Part shown: in pieces, positions 28,540-39,214 of the stretch
Layout: each line of letters begins with the position of its first letter
How positions within the stretch are numbered: position 1 is the stretch's first letter
Source of the DNA: Carpediemonas membranifera
Taxonomy: Eukaryota; Fornicata
Length of the DNA: 64,000 nucleotides
Assembly: GCA_019828565.1 (NCBI GenBank)
Contig: JAHDYR010000007.1
Span: 967,531 to 1,031,530 of the forward strand
Direction of reading: 5' to 3'
The notes under the pieces: generated by a model
Seen by the model: the letters and a program-made list of their open reading frames with translations, nothing else
Databases searched by the model: none
What the model was told of the DNA's origin: nothing
Position numbers and translations under genes: made by a program

Positions 28540-29844
28540 TCAATCTCTTTTCGTCCGCTCAATCATTGCAATAAACTGCCTGTGCAGTCTTCCGCGCACA
28601 CCTTTTGCGCACTTATTGGTGCTCACCTGCCTGTATCCCTTGTGGCATGTGTCACAGCTGACGTTCTCGCGTCCATGAAGGTCTCTACCACACACTATGC
28701 AGCGCCGATAGAAGACTTGACCCTCAAACCCTCGCTGACAGCAGTCGGTCAGTCTCTTTCGCTGAGCTGCAGACAGGGTGACCTCTTCTGTATCATCTAA
28801 CAGAAGCGGACTCGGCTTGGCGACGCATTCATGCACGCGCATGATGACCTTGAGCTTGTCAAGACATTCGGCAGCAGTGGGACGCTTTGTTGGGTCGAAG
28901 TGGAGCATCTGCATTGCCAGGTCGTACAGGCTGAGACAAGTAGGTGGCGTGGTGCCGCGAATCGGGAGCTCAGAGTTCACGTTGACACACTCGAGGCAAT
29001 CTTTGAAATGTGTCTGTGCCTGAGGTGACAACTGCAACTGCCCACCATAGAATTGGCACCAGTTCAGCAAGCTACCAAGCTTCAGCATCTTCTTCTTCTT
29101 CTTGTTGTCGATCTGCGCCATGTTTGCACCCATGTCAGTCACCTTCGCGGCAAAGGGGGACTTGGGGAGACCGTAAAAGAGCATCAAAATGACTACACCG
29201 CAAGAGTAAATGTCCGATGCAGGTGTCACGACATAAGAAGTGACGGAAAGAGCCCCTGCCGTCATGCGCGCGAGCTTGGAGGTGTCGCGTGCAGCAGTAA
29301 TCACTGAGCGCGAGACAAGGTACTCGTAGAACAGCTCTGGGGGCAAATATCCATGGGTGCCGCGATACTCGGATACAAATCTCAGTTGTATGGCCCACCT
29401 GTCGTCGCCATTAGCCGGCTTCCTCATTGCAGACCCAAAATCAATGAGGTATCCCTTCTGACTCTTGCTGAAGAGGAAGTTGTCTGGCTTAATATCGCAA
29501 TGGACAACCCCGTGGTCATGCATGTAGCATACTGCCTGCAGCAGATGCGAAACATAGCGGAACTGCACGCTGGAGTGAGCCTGGCAGATGTCAGCGAAGG
29601 GGGTACAGTTGACCAAAGGAGCCATGAAGGCTGGATCACGGTCGACAAAACCTGTATCGACGACAGGGAGGACATGCGGACTGTCCTTGAGCGCTAGCAG
29701 GGTGGGAACCTCCATATCATAATGCTCATCAACTTTGATCACGACCTGCAGCTTTTCAGGTTCAAAGTCGTGCAGATATTGTCTACTATTACCAGGTAAG
29801 GAAGTAAGTCGCTCCAGCTTGTCGCTATCTAGCTCGAACACCAT
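28540..29844 (-). CDS. Cdc7-like protein kinase with C-terminal zinc ribbon
   Basis: 434 residues. Kinase motifs in order: VVIKVDEHYDMEVPTLLAL (beta-3 Lys and helix-C Glu), VVHCDIKPDNFLF (catalytic loop, HRD as HCD), YLIDFGSAM (DFG), YRGTHGYLPPE (activation segment), SDIYSCGVVILMLFYG (helix F). The loop spelling DIKPDNFLF and GTxGYxPPE with a long insert recalls the Cdc7 branch. There is no clear glycine-rich loop. After the kinase comes a Cys motif RRCIVCGRDLHG...SCDTCHKG similar to that of the HEPN-motif gene. The role is unknown; phosphorylation of host replication or chromatin proteins is a guess. Confidence 0.8.
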   Translation of the reverse strand: MVFELDSDKLERLTSLPGNSRQYLHDFEPEKLQVVIKVDEHYDMEVPTLLALKDSPHVLPVVDTGFVDRDPAFMAPLVNCTPFADICQAHSSVQFRYVSHLLQAVCYMHDHGVVHCDIKPDNFLFSKSQKGYLIDFGSAMRKPANGDDRWAIQLRFVSEYRGTHGYLPPELFYEYLVSRSVITAARDTSKLARMTAGALSVTSYVVTPASDIYSCGVVILMLFYGLPKSPFAAKVTDMGANMAQIDNKKKKKMLKLGSLLNWCQFYGGQLQLSPQAQTHFKDCLECVNVNSELPIRGTTPPTCLSLYDLAMQMLHFDPTKRPTAAECLDKLKVIMRVHECVAKPSPLLLDDTEEVTLSAAQRKRLTDCCQRGFEGQVFYRRCIVCGRDLHGRENVSCDTCHKGYRQVSTNKCAKGVRGRLHRQFIAMIERTKRD

Positions 29845-30008
29845 GCACAGGTAGCTGTGTGAAAATTGGTCTTAAAGTGCATTTCGCGACAGCTAGCTGT
29901 GCGTCGCAACGAGAGAAGTAGCAGTGGAAAACAAGACAGGACTGGCTTATGAATGGTGTTTATGGACATCAGCTATGCTCCAATCATAAACTCTTCCTCT
30001 TTACAATG

Positions 30009-31242
30009 TCAGATGAAGGAAAAGACGATACTGTCGGCAGTATCGCTCTCTGAGCGCTCCTCATCAATCACGTTCTCTTGAATCTCCCCATCACCATCTC
30101 TGCCCGCCACCTCCCCGCCATGCTCGTCGTGGTCGATCTTTGGTTCCTCATCGGCACTCTTGCATAAGTCCACCTCCTCACCAAAGGCGCTCTCCTCGCG
30201 AGCTGGCACCTCGTAGTGCATCCACTCTGCCTGGTAAGCTGGCTCGTCGGACACCGCCTCCTCGTCAGTATCGCCCTCTCTCTCGCCCTCTGGCATCTCT
30301 GTCTCGCGAGTCGGCGAGCCGAACTCCGCCTCCTTGTCAGCCTCGCTTTGCCTCTCTTTCTTCTTAGTATCGTGAAGCTCGATCATTCTGGCCTTGAGCC
30401 TGTTGTAAAGCCAGTCATCGAGCATCGGCGGCACCAGGTCGGCAGAGCTTCGGATCTCCGGGTTGAGATCGAGGATCGTTGGGCGCCGCGTGGTCGTTAA
30501 GTGACTGGACGCCAACTGGTGCCTGAACTGCTCATCGGTCAGGCTGATGCGCTTGTCCTTAATGACCTTCTGAGGCTTCTCCTGCGGTCTGCCGCGGCGC
30601 TCTAGCGTGCCGATAGACTGCATCCTATCGGTGGACACGTCGATCCGCTGCGCAAAGCGAAGCATGCGAACCGTCAACCCCTGAACCTTGAGCGCCTCCG
30701 ATACAGCACTGGCCTGCGGGAATCCCGATTTGAGCGTGCCAAAGCCCATCCAGCTCGGGCACGAGGTAAGGTCTATCGCATCGGGGAGATTACCTTGGAG
30801 ATACGAATACTCCCAGCCCGTCTGGTTGAGCAGAATGGCAATGGCGCCATACGGGCTGGGGGAGACTCTCAACTGATGCAGGCGACACCTCTTCCTCCTC
30901 TTTCCAGGACAACGGCTTCGCGGGATGTGGCAAGTCGAAGTTCCGGAAAGACTGAACAGCCGAAACGATCCTCTTAGCCATAGCAGGCGTCTTTGTAGCG
31001 AAATAATGCGCCAAATAAGTCGTAACGTTGTCGCTTCGGACAATCTCGATGCCCTTCTGCATTTCAGCGCCTGTTTCCTGGCAAATGCTGGCCAAAACGT
31101 CCTCCAGGTGCTTCTTGTACACACTACGCGTCTTCACTGAACCTCTATCAGACCAGCGCTTAACAATATCGTCGTTATTTGCAGCTAGAACCTCCATAAC
31201 ACGAGTTTTCTGTTGGTATTGCAATTTCAGAATTTCGTACAT
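30009..31242 (-). CDS. two-part ORF: helical recombinase-core-like N-terminus and acidic C-terminus
   Basis: An ATG at 31240-31242 opens about 110 residues resembling the SAM-like core-binding domain of tyrosine recombinases (TRSVYKKHLEDVLASI, VTTYLAHYFATKTPAMAKRI). Near 30,870-30,910 the reading moves to another frame, by a short intron (a 31-nt GTCGCC...CCAG candidate) or an indel. It continues with YGAIAILLNQTGWEYS and a basic segment, ending in a long acidic tail. No catalytic Arg/His/Tyr constellation is visible, so any recombinase link is speculative. Confidence 0.45.
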
Positions 31243-32320
31243 ACAAAATTATCAAATACTTGGATTCGACCTAAACTTGGCTCAGATCCGCAATCCTGAG
31301 CTGGAGTGGGTTCATGGGAACTTTTTAAAATTTTAAAGTAGTCATGAACATCCAAATTCTAAGACAATCTCCGGTACTGGAAGTAATTCTGAAATAGCAA
31401 TACCAACACAAGTTATATTTCTGAAAACCGAATACACGGTGATACTGTTATCTATTAGCTCCAGTAGGGACCCAGGCCAGGTTTTGTACACCCTACCCGC
31501 TTGCCTCGGAATTCGGACATGCCGAAATTCTGAAATTCGAATACCACCGCCCATTTTTTGACGTATGAGATCAGTATCCCATGCCAAACCTCAGGACGGC
31601 ATTCGTGTACCTTTTCCTGCCCTGTATCCATTATATAACCACCCAATTTCCTTTCACAATGTGCACTTTATGCTCGCAACGAGACTGAAATGGCGAACTT
31701 AAGAATAGAAAGAATACTGGCAGCTTTAACGTAGTAGGCATGCACATATCACTAAGAAACATCAGTAAGCGAGCGCAGAGCATCATTAAAGCAACAATTA
31801 TCCCTAAACAACATCAACAACTATAAGTCCATCAGGACCAAACAATATGAACTATAAATGGAGCACTGATCAGTATAGATGATTTGAGAGTACCAGGCAT
31901 GGCCAGAATACCGTAATTATCGTCCGTTGATCCACGTGACCTCCATCTTGGTCGGTATCCAGAGAACGCCCGTCAGACGCTTGCAACGGAACATTTAGGG
32001 GGTGCATCCTGAATGGGGCCAGATTTGAGGCACCCTTGGTCTGACATGCCATGACCGAGTACTCTAGGGGCCTCCACAGTGCGTCCCGAGGTACGTTATA
32101 GCACCACAGACTTGGTGTGTCTTAGCCTGCACCGCCCGAAAGCTCGCCGGATCACTCCCCATACGTTATATCGCCATTCAGTCCACATAATGGGTGTTTT
32201 CGGAGCGATTATATCCCCCGTTTGTATGGTATAACGTTTCCGACACCCCGTTGCCTACGGTTACTGGCAATTTTCTCATCTCTGTTATATGTCCATTATT
32301 GGGATATAACGAAGAGAAGA
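31243..32320. other. non-coding spacer inside the 19.2-kb element
   Basis: About 1.1 kb, AT-rich, between divergent genes. At 31,660-31,705 it carries a sequence also found at 28,331-28,375 (GCTCGCAACGAGA, GGCGAACTTAAG), probably part of a promoter or repeat. No supported ORF. Confidence 0.5.
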
Positions 32321-34194
32321 ATGACGTTCGAATTCCTTCACGAGTGGATCGAGAGCACCTCAGATGATGTGATTGAGGCCGTTATCACCGAATTCAAGGA
32401 GAAGAAGACAAACAAGGCGAAGAGTGCCGTTCTTCGGGACAAATTGCTCGACGAGAACGATATCTTCGATATAGTCGTCAAGAACGGTACGTAATTGGTG
32501 CAAATGTTTATATAGGGATCAACTTTAACCACCTGTGCTCATATTTCGAGATTCAGGGCGAGAAGAAGGCAGAACTCGAGGCATTGCTGTCTCAGCAGGT
32601 GCAGGATAAGACCTCGAACGAGAACATCGAGGCAACCTTCACGGAGAAGGAGATGAAGGCGTTTGAGTCGGCCGCTGTCACAGCCTTCAAGAACTCCAAG
32701 AGGGCTGAGTATGCCAAGGAGAATGAGGGCGCGCGTATCGAAAAAGAGGCGCTGAGTGTCAAGGTTCGGGCGTGGCGCAACGCGACATTCACCAACGCGC
32801 TTGTGCGCGACCATGTCACAGCAATGGTTGCCAGGGTGCGCAGCAAGGAGGCAGACCTTGCTTACATGAAGCACTCCTGCCGCTCGTACTTCGAAGAGTA
32901 CATCATCGCCCTGGAATGGTTGGAGACCCCCGCGGGAGAAGGTACGCCCCTGCTCCCCCCAGGTACTGGCGCTATCATCGATTACTATCACAAAATTGTT
33001 CGAGGATACAAGAAGAGAGTCAAGCAGTTGAGGAAGAGCTTGACGGCAAAGAGTGAGGAAGTCATCACGCTGCATCGACGCCTTCTGCAGCAGCAGGCTG
33101 AGCGAGAGGCAGCCTATGACGCTGACAAGTCCATGGATGCATCACTCCCATGCAGCCCCATCCCGCCACAGTCTGGCACAGTCTCCAGGACTTCCTGTCC
33201 CCGACGCGATACGGACGAGCCCGAGGCCTCCATGTCTGTGAAGCGCAAGGCCCTCATCATCACGCCCGAGAAGGCCAGGCCAGAGGACTCGGAGGAGGAG
33301 TCAGAGGAGGAGGAGATAGAGGAGGAGGGTGAGGCAGAGGAGGAGGAGCAGGAGGACGAGATGGCTGAGTCAGAGGTGAATGCAGAGTCAGAGGAGAAGC
33401 GTGAGGCAGATAAGGAGCAAGAGGCAGACAACGAGGTGGCATTCGAGGCTGAGTCGGACGTTGAATATGTCCAGGTCGACCACGTCGACCCAGCTTCCGA
33501 GCAGATGAGGAGCAGGGAAGTCAAGTTTAGAGTTGACGTCGCCAATCAGCTGGAGAAGAGCAAGCAGTGGGTCAGATACAAAACCCTGCCCCACGGCAAC
33601 TGTATAACACACTGCCTCATGATGATCGAGGGCGTCACGGAGCCTCATGCGTTCAAGAGCTGGGAGACGATGACGAATGAAGAGCAGTGTGCAGCGGAGA
33701 CGAAGGCGGACAACTACCGCGAGCAGATATACAAGGAAGCGATAGAGATGAACCGGCGGGCCACTCCGGGGTACAGGCGGCCCGAGGAGGGTCTCCGGGA
33801 CGAACTTTTCCATGAAGTGTGCAGTGTACACACTGTCACGGAGGAGGGCAACATCGGTAAGCCAATCATGCAGGAGAAGTGGTTAACTCAGTGGGCTGTT
33901 GAAGCCTGGTGCTCAATGACTGGAAAGTCCGTTGCATACCTCCATGTTGTCCGAGATTTTGACCCAAAGATCGATCCAGTCGTCGGCATGTACGTTTTTA
34001 GCAAGTCTGAGGAGGGCAAGGTGACACATGTCGCGTTTAAGCCCAACGAAAACGGCCAGAGCGCCCTGGCGTGTTTTGCCCAACAGTGTCGCGAGTGGGA
34101 AATCGAGTATGCGGTCGAAGTGACAAGGGGACACGCCACTCTGCGCAAGGTTCCTCCCGGGCTGAAGAGGAGGAGATGGTCAGTGAAGAAGTAA
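32321..34194 (+). CDS. OTU-like cysteine-protease-type protein with acidic coiled region
   Basis: Exons 32321-32486 and 32516-34194 encode 614 residues. The middle is helical, with an extended Glu-rich tract (about 275-345). The C-terminal 200 residues resemble the OTU deubiquitinase fold: LPHGNCITHCLMM (candidate nucleophile Cys418), a helix WLTQWAVEAWCSMTG followed by a strand VAYLHVV, and VTHVAFKP with a candidate catalytic His560. If real, it would remove ubiquitin from host or element proteins. The match is motif-level and key spacing is unchecked. The 29-nt intron matches host introns. AGTAAAG follows the stop. Confidence 0.55.
32487..32515 (+). other. 29-nt intron in an element gene
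   Basis: Donor GTACGT, acceptor ATAG. Removal joins VVKN to GINFNHLCSYFE in phase 1 and bypasses an in-frame TAA. Confidence 0.8.
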
Positions 34195-34363
34195 GAGTAA
34201 AGGATTGATATACCGACCGTATCGCTTATGTTTATGTGACCTTGAGGTTGATTCGCGGTTTGTAGGGGGTATGGTGCTATATTACTCAGCCTGCTGTATA
34301 TGTCTAGTCTACAGCCTGTATGCAGCTGTCTGTGGTGGTAAATATCGTCGGCTGGCCGAGAAA

Positions 34364-34603
34364 GCATAAACTGCACACTTGTGCATTCGAGTACAGTGAC
34401 GAAATCCCTCAATATGCTACCAGCAGTGCATTTAATAACCAATATCAACGCCGAGACGCGTGTAGTTCGGAGCCATGTAGTTGTTTGCGCTCGTCTGTCC
34501 CCCTATTACCGAAACTGGTGCTGTACTCTAGAAAATCACTAACAACATCAATATCGAGCTAGAAGGCGATGTAAAGAGCCTCATTGGACAATATTATCTT
34601 GAT
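34364..34603 (+). repeat. internal repeat R, copy 2 (240 bp)
   Basis: Nearly identical to 37636-37876 and, inverted, to 28157-28338. It ends exactly at the stop codon of the minus-strand chromodomain-like gene. Confidence 0.92.
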
Positions 34604-35450
34604 TTACTCCTCAGAAACGTCACGCTCGGGTTCCCGACGCCTGAAAAGATTGTTCTGAATTTCCCCGGTTGTACGACCCCGCCCAGAGAAGGTTATCTCC
34701 CGTCGCACGCCCACAAACCCCGAGGTTTCCCCAGCCTCCAGCTCACGCAACGTATCGGTCAGCGGAACGGTGACAGGCACAGGATACCCGATCCACTTGA
34801 CAAGGCAGCGACGATTGGCATAGTCCTTGATCTGGACACTCTCGACGGCATAGTCAAGGCTCGTGTCGGTTAACTGGAGGAACTTTTCAGGGCTGCCGAA
34901 CGTGAATCTATCAACGTCGTCAGCAACGGCCCGAAGCAGCGGCTCATAGATCTCACCATCTAAAACGCCAGTAATACGAGCCTCCGTCATGATGACCCAG
35001 ACACTGGGGTTGCGCTCACCCACCCATGCGGCAAGGCGATCCAACTCAGTAAAAGTCGGGAAGACACACGCGGTATCGAGGAAATCGTCTAGAGTCGGTG
35101 TCTTGTGCTTGGCCCTGACCATGTTAGCGAAGACTGACTGGTGTAGCGGGGTCACGAGCCTCTCATGAACGCGCAGAGTCGCTATTGCTGCCTCCCTCGT
35201 TGAATGTGGCGTTGGAGTTCATGCCAAACAACATGCTCTGCACGTTGTACTGGATCGAAGCGCTGTAGCGGTCAGCACAGAGCCTCAGTGTGCTCGTTAC
35301 CCACTTCTTACCCGCGGGAGACTGCGCGAAAGCAAGAATGACAGCTTTCCGGACCTTTTCCTTCTGAATCGTGATGGAATTGATCTTAAGAGACTCAATA
35401 GACTTCATCTCCTTCAGAGCAACCAGTTGATACGCAATATCCAGTTCCAT
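34604..35450 (-). CDS. chromodomain-like protein of the 19.2-kb element
   Basis: Two frames (35171-35450 and 34604-35133) join in phase if a 37-nt GTTCAT...TCAG intron (35134-35170) is removed, giving 269 residues. The C-terminal part has a chromodomain-like strand set YAVESVQIKD...CLVKWIGY, with the aromatic residues that form the methyl-lysine cage in that family. The N-terminal part is helical. The stop codon overlaps AGTAAAT. It could tether element proteins to chromatin. The intron is longer than the others, so two separate genes remain possible. Confidence 0.5.
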
Positions 35451-35623
35451 CGAGCGTCAGGGATCAATGAAAATTGTCGGAAGCCGATTTTCGGAAAATT
35501 CTAGATCTTTTTGGGTGACATCGGGGATGTGGGCGCCAAGCACGAGGATCCCAGTGATGATGGGCCAGGTAGAAGGACCCTTGAACTTTTGAAAGCAATG
35601 AATTGTTGGGATCTCAATTTAGG

Positions 35624-36256
35624 TTAGGAGAGAACGGCGTCTAAGACATCGTTGATCTCCTCATACTCAGCCTCAGCAAGCATCTTCTCCAGACAGAAGG
35701 GGTAGAGGGCCATGGGCTTGCGTCCACGCCAGTACTGCTCGCCATACTCGATCGAGAGGTACTCGAACTTGGCAATAGCGCGATCCGCCAAGTAAAGAAT
35801 GACGGGAAGACGCTTCTTCTGGTCCCCCACCTGCACATTAACGTAGGCCGTCCCCGGTACGACGTTGTAGAAAGCGGCACCATCGTTGATCTTGTGACAG
35901 CCGAACGTGAGGCCGGCCGAGTCAACAGCAAAGTTGTTAGGCTTCTTGAGCCTCGTCACGTAGGTCGTCACTGCACCAGGTTCGGGCTCGGGGATGATCT
36001 TGCCGCAGTATATGCCAATGACTGCGTCGTTGGGGATGCTCTTGTTGGTAAGGATACCATCGCCCACTGTCGGCCCCATAAGCGCATGCTGAGGCACCAT
36101 GGCCAGATCTAGCTCGCTGTTGAAGCCATTCTTGTCCACTGTGACGGAGAACGTGGTGCTGTGGGCAGAACGAATGCCTGCTTCATCACAGGCCGCAACA
36201 AATGACTCAAAGTCATCAGAGGAGTAGTATTGCTGGTATTCCTCCGCCGTAATCAC
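35624..36256 (-). CDS. SET-domain protein (putative lysine methyltransferase)
   Basis: About 211 codons. SET hallmarks: GDGILTNKSIPNDAVIGIYCG (the GxG and IGxYxG start of the fold), then NDGAAFYNVVPGTAYVNV in place of the usual NHxxxPN motif, and FEYLSIEYGEQYW for the ELxxDYGxxYW motif. No pre- or post-SET cysteines. The frame has no ATG: a GTG at 36254-36256 is the first candidate, and a TGA lies 11 codons upstream, so a 5' exon is likely missing. Histone or non-histone substrates cannot be told apart. Confidence 0.65.
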   Translation of the reverse strand: MITAEEYQQYYSSDDFESFVAACDEAGIRSAHSTTFSVTVDKNGFNSELDLAMVPQHALMGPTVGDGILTNKSIPNDAVIGIYCGKIIPEPEPGAVTTYVTRLKKPNNFAVDSAGLTFGCHKINDGAAFYNVVPGTAYVNVQVGDQKKRLPVILYLADRAIAKFEYLSIEYGEQYWRGRKPMALYPFCLEKMLAEAEYEEINDVLDAVLS

Positions 36257-36351
36257 AGTATCTGCCTTGTTGGTGAGGCTTCATGTTCTCGTTCGATTCG
36301 GTCACGCCGCAACACAAAATTTGGGCAATAAACAGTCATTTATGAAGCAAG

Positions 36352-37554
36352 ATGCCGTGTGTAGACACGCTTGAGGTCTGGATCACTCGCATGTTCCACC
36401 CATTCCATGGTTTATTTAACGGTTTCCGAATGAACGAAAGAGACGAAGAGATGGAAGGATCAAAGCGCCAGATCGTGCATGCATTGATTTGTTACTTCAG
36501 CATTGAGCCTAAGTATCGCACTGAAGGCGTTGTTGATGTTCTGAAGCACCGTGTTCACGAGAACGTCGTCGAGATGCTGACAGAGCGCAAGCAAAAGCCT
36601 CTTGAGAGCACAAGCGATGTTGTGGTGGCTGCAGAGAACGTACAAGAAGCAGCAATCCCGTCTACGAGGCGCTTCGCACGTCGGAGCTGCCAAGTAGATG
36701 GTTCTATCACCAGGGAGGGACAGGCATCGGCCGAGGGTGTGGGCAAGGCTGGCGAAGAAGCATCAGGTGAGGGTGAGGGGCAGCCTTCGGCGAGCAAGAA
36801 GGACAAGAAGAAGAAGCCCAAGATTGATCTCACCCTTGAGACATTCGATGTTACCGCGGTGCTCAAGGAGGAGCCTTGGTATGGCGGCATTATCGCGCCA
36901 GTATCCAGTGCTATGACGACGCTTACTGTCATTCAGTCTGGCTACATGGATGAACACCGCCTGGAACTCATGCTAGAGACAATGACGTCTGGTGCAACAC
37001 GCGAGATGATGCTGCGGATCATGATTGCTTGGCAGCTGGAGCTGTACACGATCGCAGGGAAGCGTGGAGCGATGCCCGTCGACGATGAGGGTAGGGTCGC
37101 CCGTCTTGACGCCGCAGCCGAACGTTTACGTGCCGATGTACTGGCTGGGCGCGTTGGCAAGAACACCTACTGTGATGGCATCTACAAGCGCATCCACGAG
37201 ATGAGTTCCATCAAGACCCACAATGTGCGGCGTAAGTACGCCAAAATGATCAAGTACGCCATTCTCTGGCCAAAGGAGTTCCGCGAGCTCGCCAGTCACC
37301 AAGCTGTGCCCCTAACCCTGGCCCATTCCGTGCTCATCTTCAGCCAAGCCTTTGATAACAGGCTGAACGCTGAGCTCGGGCATCTTCAAGACCAGGACCG
37401 AGATAAGATCCGGCACAACATTCTGAGGCTTGAGGAAAGCCAGGGTTTGGAGCAGACGAGCGACTTACTCTTCCGAGTCTTTGGTGTCACCCGTCCCGGC
37501 ACAAGGAAGGCTCAATTGGTTACTCCGGAGAAGCGGGACAACGAGGCTGAGTGA
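36352..37554 (+). CDS. unidentified helical protein of the 19.2-kb element
   Basis: 400 residues from ATG 36352 (a second ATG at 36,430 may be the real start). It has a linker rich in Gly/Glu followed by a Lys run (SKKDKKKKPKID), then a helical C-terminal domain (MMLRIMIAWQLELYTIAG, NVRRKYAKMIKYAILWP). AGTAAAG lies just after the stop. No family recognised. It diverges from the SET gene. Confidence 0.6.
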   Translation: MPCVDTLEVWITRMFHPFHGLFNGFRMNERDEEMEGSKRQIVHALICYFSIEPKYRTEGVVDVLKHRVHENVVEMLTERKQKPLESTSDVVVAAENVQEAAIPSTRRFARRSCQVDGSITREGQASAEGVGKAGEEASGEGEGQPSASKKDKKKKPKIDLTLETFDVTAVLKEEPWYGGIIAPVSSAMTTLTVIQSGYMDEHRLELMLETMTSGATREMMLRIMIAWQLELYTIAGKRGAMPVDDEGRVARLDAAAERLRADVLAGRVGKNTYCDGIYKRIHEMSSIKTHNVRRKYAKMIKYAILWPKEFRELASHQAVPLTLAHSVLIFSQAFDNRLNAELGHLQDQDRDKIRHNILRLEESQGLEQTSDLLFRVFGVTRPGTRKAQLVTPEKRDNEAE

Positions 37555-37635
37555 GAGAAGTAAAGTTTGATAATGACTGACAGATCCCTGTTGTTTAGGA
37601 CGCTGTTATCTCCCTTAAATGAGATTCCGGCAGAT

Positions 37636-37876
37636 GCATAAACTGCACACTTGTGCATTCGAGTACAGTGACGAAATCCCTCAATATGCTACCAGCAGTG
37701 CATTTAATAACCAATATCAACGCCAAGACGCGTGTAGTTCGGAGCCATGTAGTTGTTTGCGCTCTTCTGTCCCCCCTATTACCGAAACTGGTGCTGTACT
37801 CTAGAAAATCACTAACAACATCAATATCGAGCTAGAAGGCGATGTAAAGAGCCTCATTGGACAATAATATCTTGAT
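37636..37876 (+). repeat. internal repeat R, copy 3 (241 bp)
   Basis: Nearly identical to 34364-34603. It lies between two plus-strand genes. Confidence 0.92.
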
Positions 37877-38256
37877 CGTAGCCATTTATTGCTTTCAAAG
37901 TTCAACGCCGAGACAAACAAAGGGACAGATGAATCAAAACACACCATTTACAGAACCCGGGGAGGAAACAGCTACGAGGAGGAGGCCCCACGGCAATGTC
38001 CGTGTCAAAGAGCGGCCGGGGAAGTGCGCCCGGAGAACGACAGCGCAAACGCAAGTAATATATTGCAAAATGCTTTACTTGCGCTGGTGCTTCTCATGGG
38101 CCGCGCCCACCAACAAGGCCGTCCACTATCACGTGCTCAAGAACACCCCCTCCCAACACCAGGACGTCATCCAGGACGTCGTTTCTGCTGTCATCCTTTC
38201 TCATTGAGCAGTTTAAGAACGAGAACAAGTCGCCACCGAACTGAGCGCTGGAATCG
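37877..38256. other. spacer with decayed coding-like sequence
   Basis: An open plus-strand stretch reads AAPTNKAVHYHVLKNTPS and looks protein-like but is closed by stops within 120 nt. It may be a remnant. Nothing nameable. Confidence 0.3.
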
Positions 38257-39207
38257 ATGAGCAGTGCTAGTTCCTCCCCATCAGCCATCAAAGAAGCCCT
38301 TATCTCCGTATTCCGCGCCTCGCTAGTTGTAGCAGCCCGTATCTCCGGGGACGTACCATCCTTGCTCCAATGCGCCTACACCAGGCATTTTGGCGAGGAG
38401 ATGCCCTCGTTCCACAACGCAGAGAGCACTACTGCACCAGCGAGCGCCCCTTCTCTCGAATCCCTCCTCGCCACGCTCTCCAAGATCCCCCCGCTTGAAC
38501 CAACCGCACAAGTCCTCCTAGATCACGCCCGCTCGATCCTCGCAGACGGACCCCCGCTGTCCATGAACGTCGAGCTCTCGCCTGGCGATGAGCTCCCCGG
38601 CAGCCATGCACACACTGAACCAGGGCGCGGTGTGGGCGTGTCTTATGGGTGGAGGGGCCAACCCAGACCTCCAGGACCTCATCCGAAATGCTCTCGCCCC
38701 CGAGGGCAAGTGTCTCTGGTTCCTCTGCCGCAAGTTCTTCTTCACACTGAACGTCGCCGAGAAGGACGGCGAGTACTACCAATTCTCAAATGGCAACACA
38801 CACTACCATCACCGCATGTACATGGGCCGTCTATTCATGCTTCGTCCAGACAACCTCGCCATCTTCATTAGAGCCAGGATGCCCAGGGCCCTCGAGGTCT
38901 ACAGTTGCAATTTCAGCCATCTTACCAGGACACCTAAGGGTCTGTGGGCATGGAGCTTGGACTGGCACTGGAATGCGACCCGCCTCACCTTCACCAGCTG
39001 CCCTAATATCGCCGAGCTCGAGGCCAGTCTGCCCCCTGGGAGAAGAACAGGATGGTGATCGATGTGTCGGAGCAGGCTTGTCGCAGGTTCATCCTCACCC
39101 CAGTCGGTACTGTCATGGCTGGAAACGGTGCATGCTTCACAGTTCATGACGATCTGAGAAGATACGTCTTCCACCCAGTCGCTGTGCCCACTGGCTTCAT
39201 CCCCTGA
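38257..39207 (+). pseudogene. unidentified gene of the 19.2-kb element with two frameshifts
   Basis: Three consecutive frames make one plausible protein of about 316 residues: MSSASSSPSAIKEAL to about 38,580, then MHTLNQGAVWACLMGGGA through LEASLPP, then WEKNRMVIDVSEQACRR to TGA at 39207. The second shift sits in a run of C, where one extra base explains it. No family is recognised. It is either a decayed gene or an intact gene with homopolymer errors in the read. Confidence 0.45.
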
Positions 39208-39214
39208 TCGGATC

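Noticed and set aside
30009-31242. Tyrosine recombinase of a Crypton or Starship-type element
   Set aside because: Only the N-terminal helical part resembles a core-binding domain; no R...HxxR...Y set follows, and the element has TIRs.
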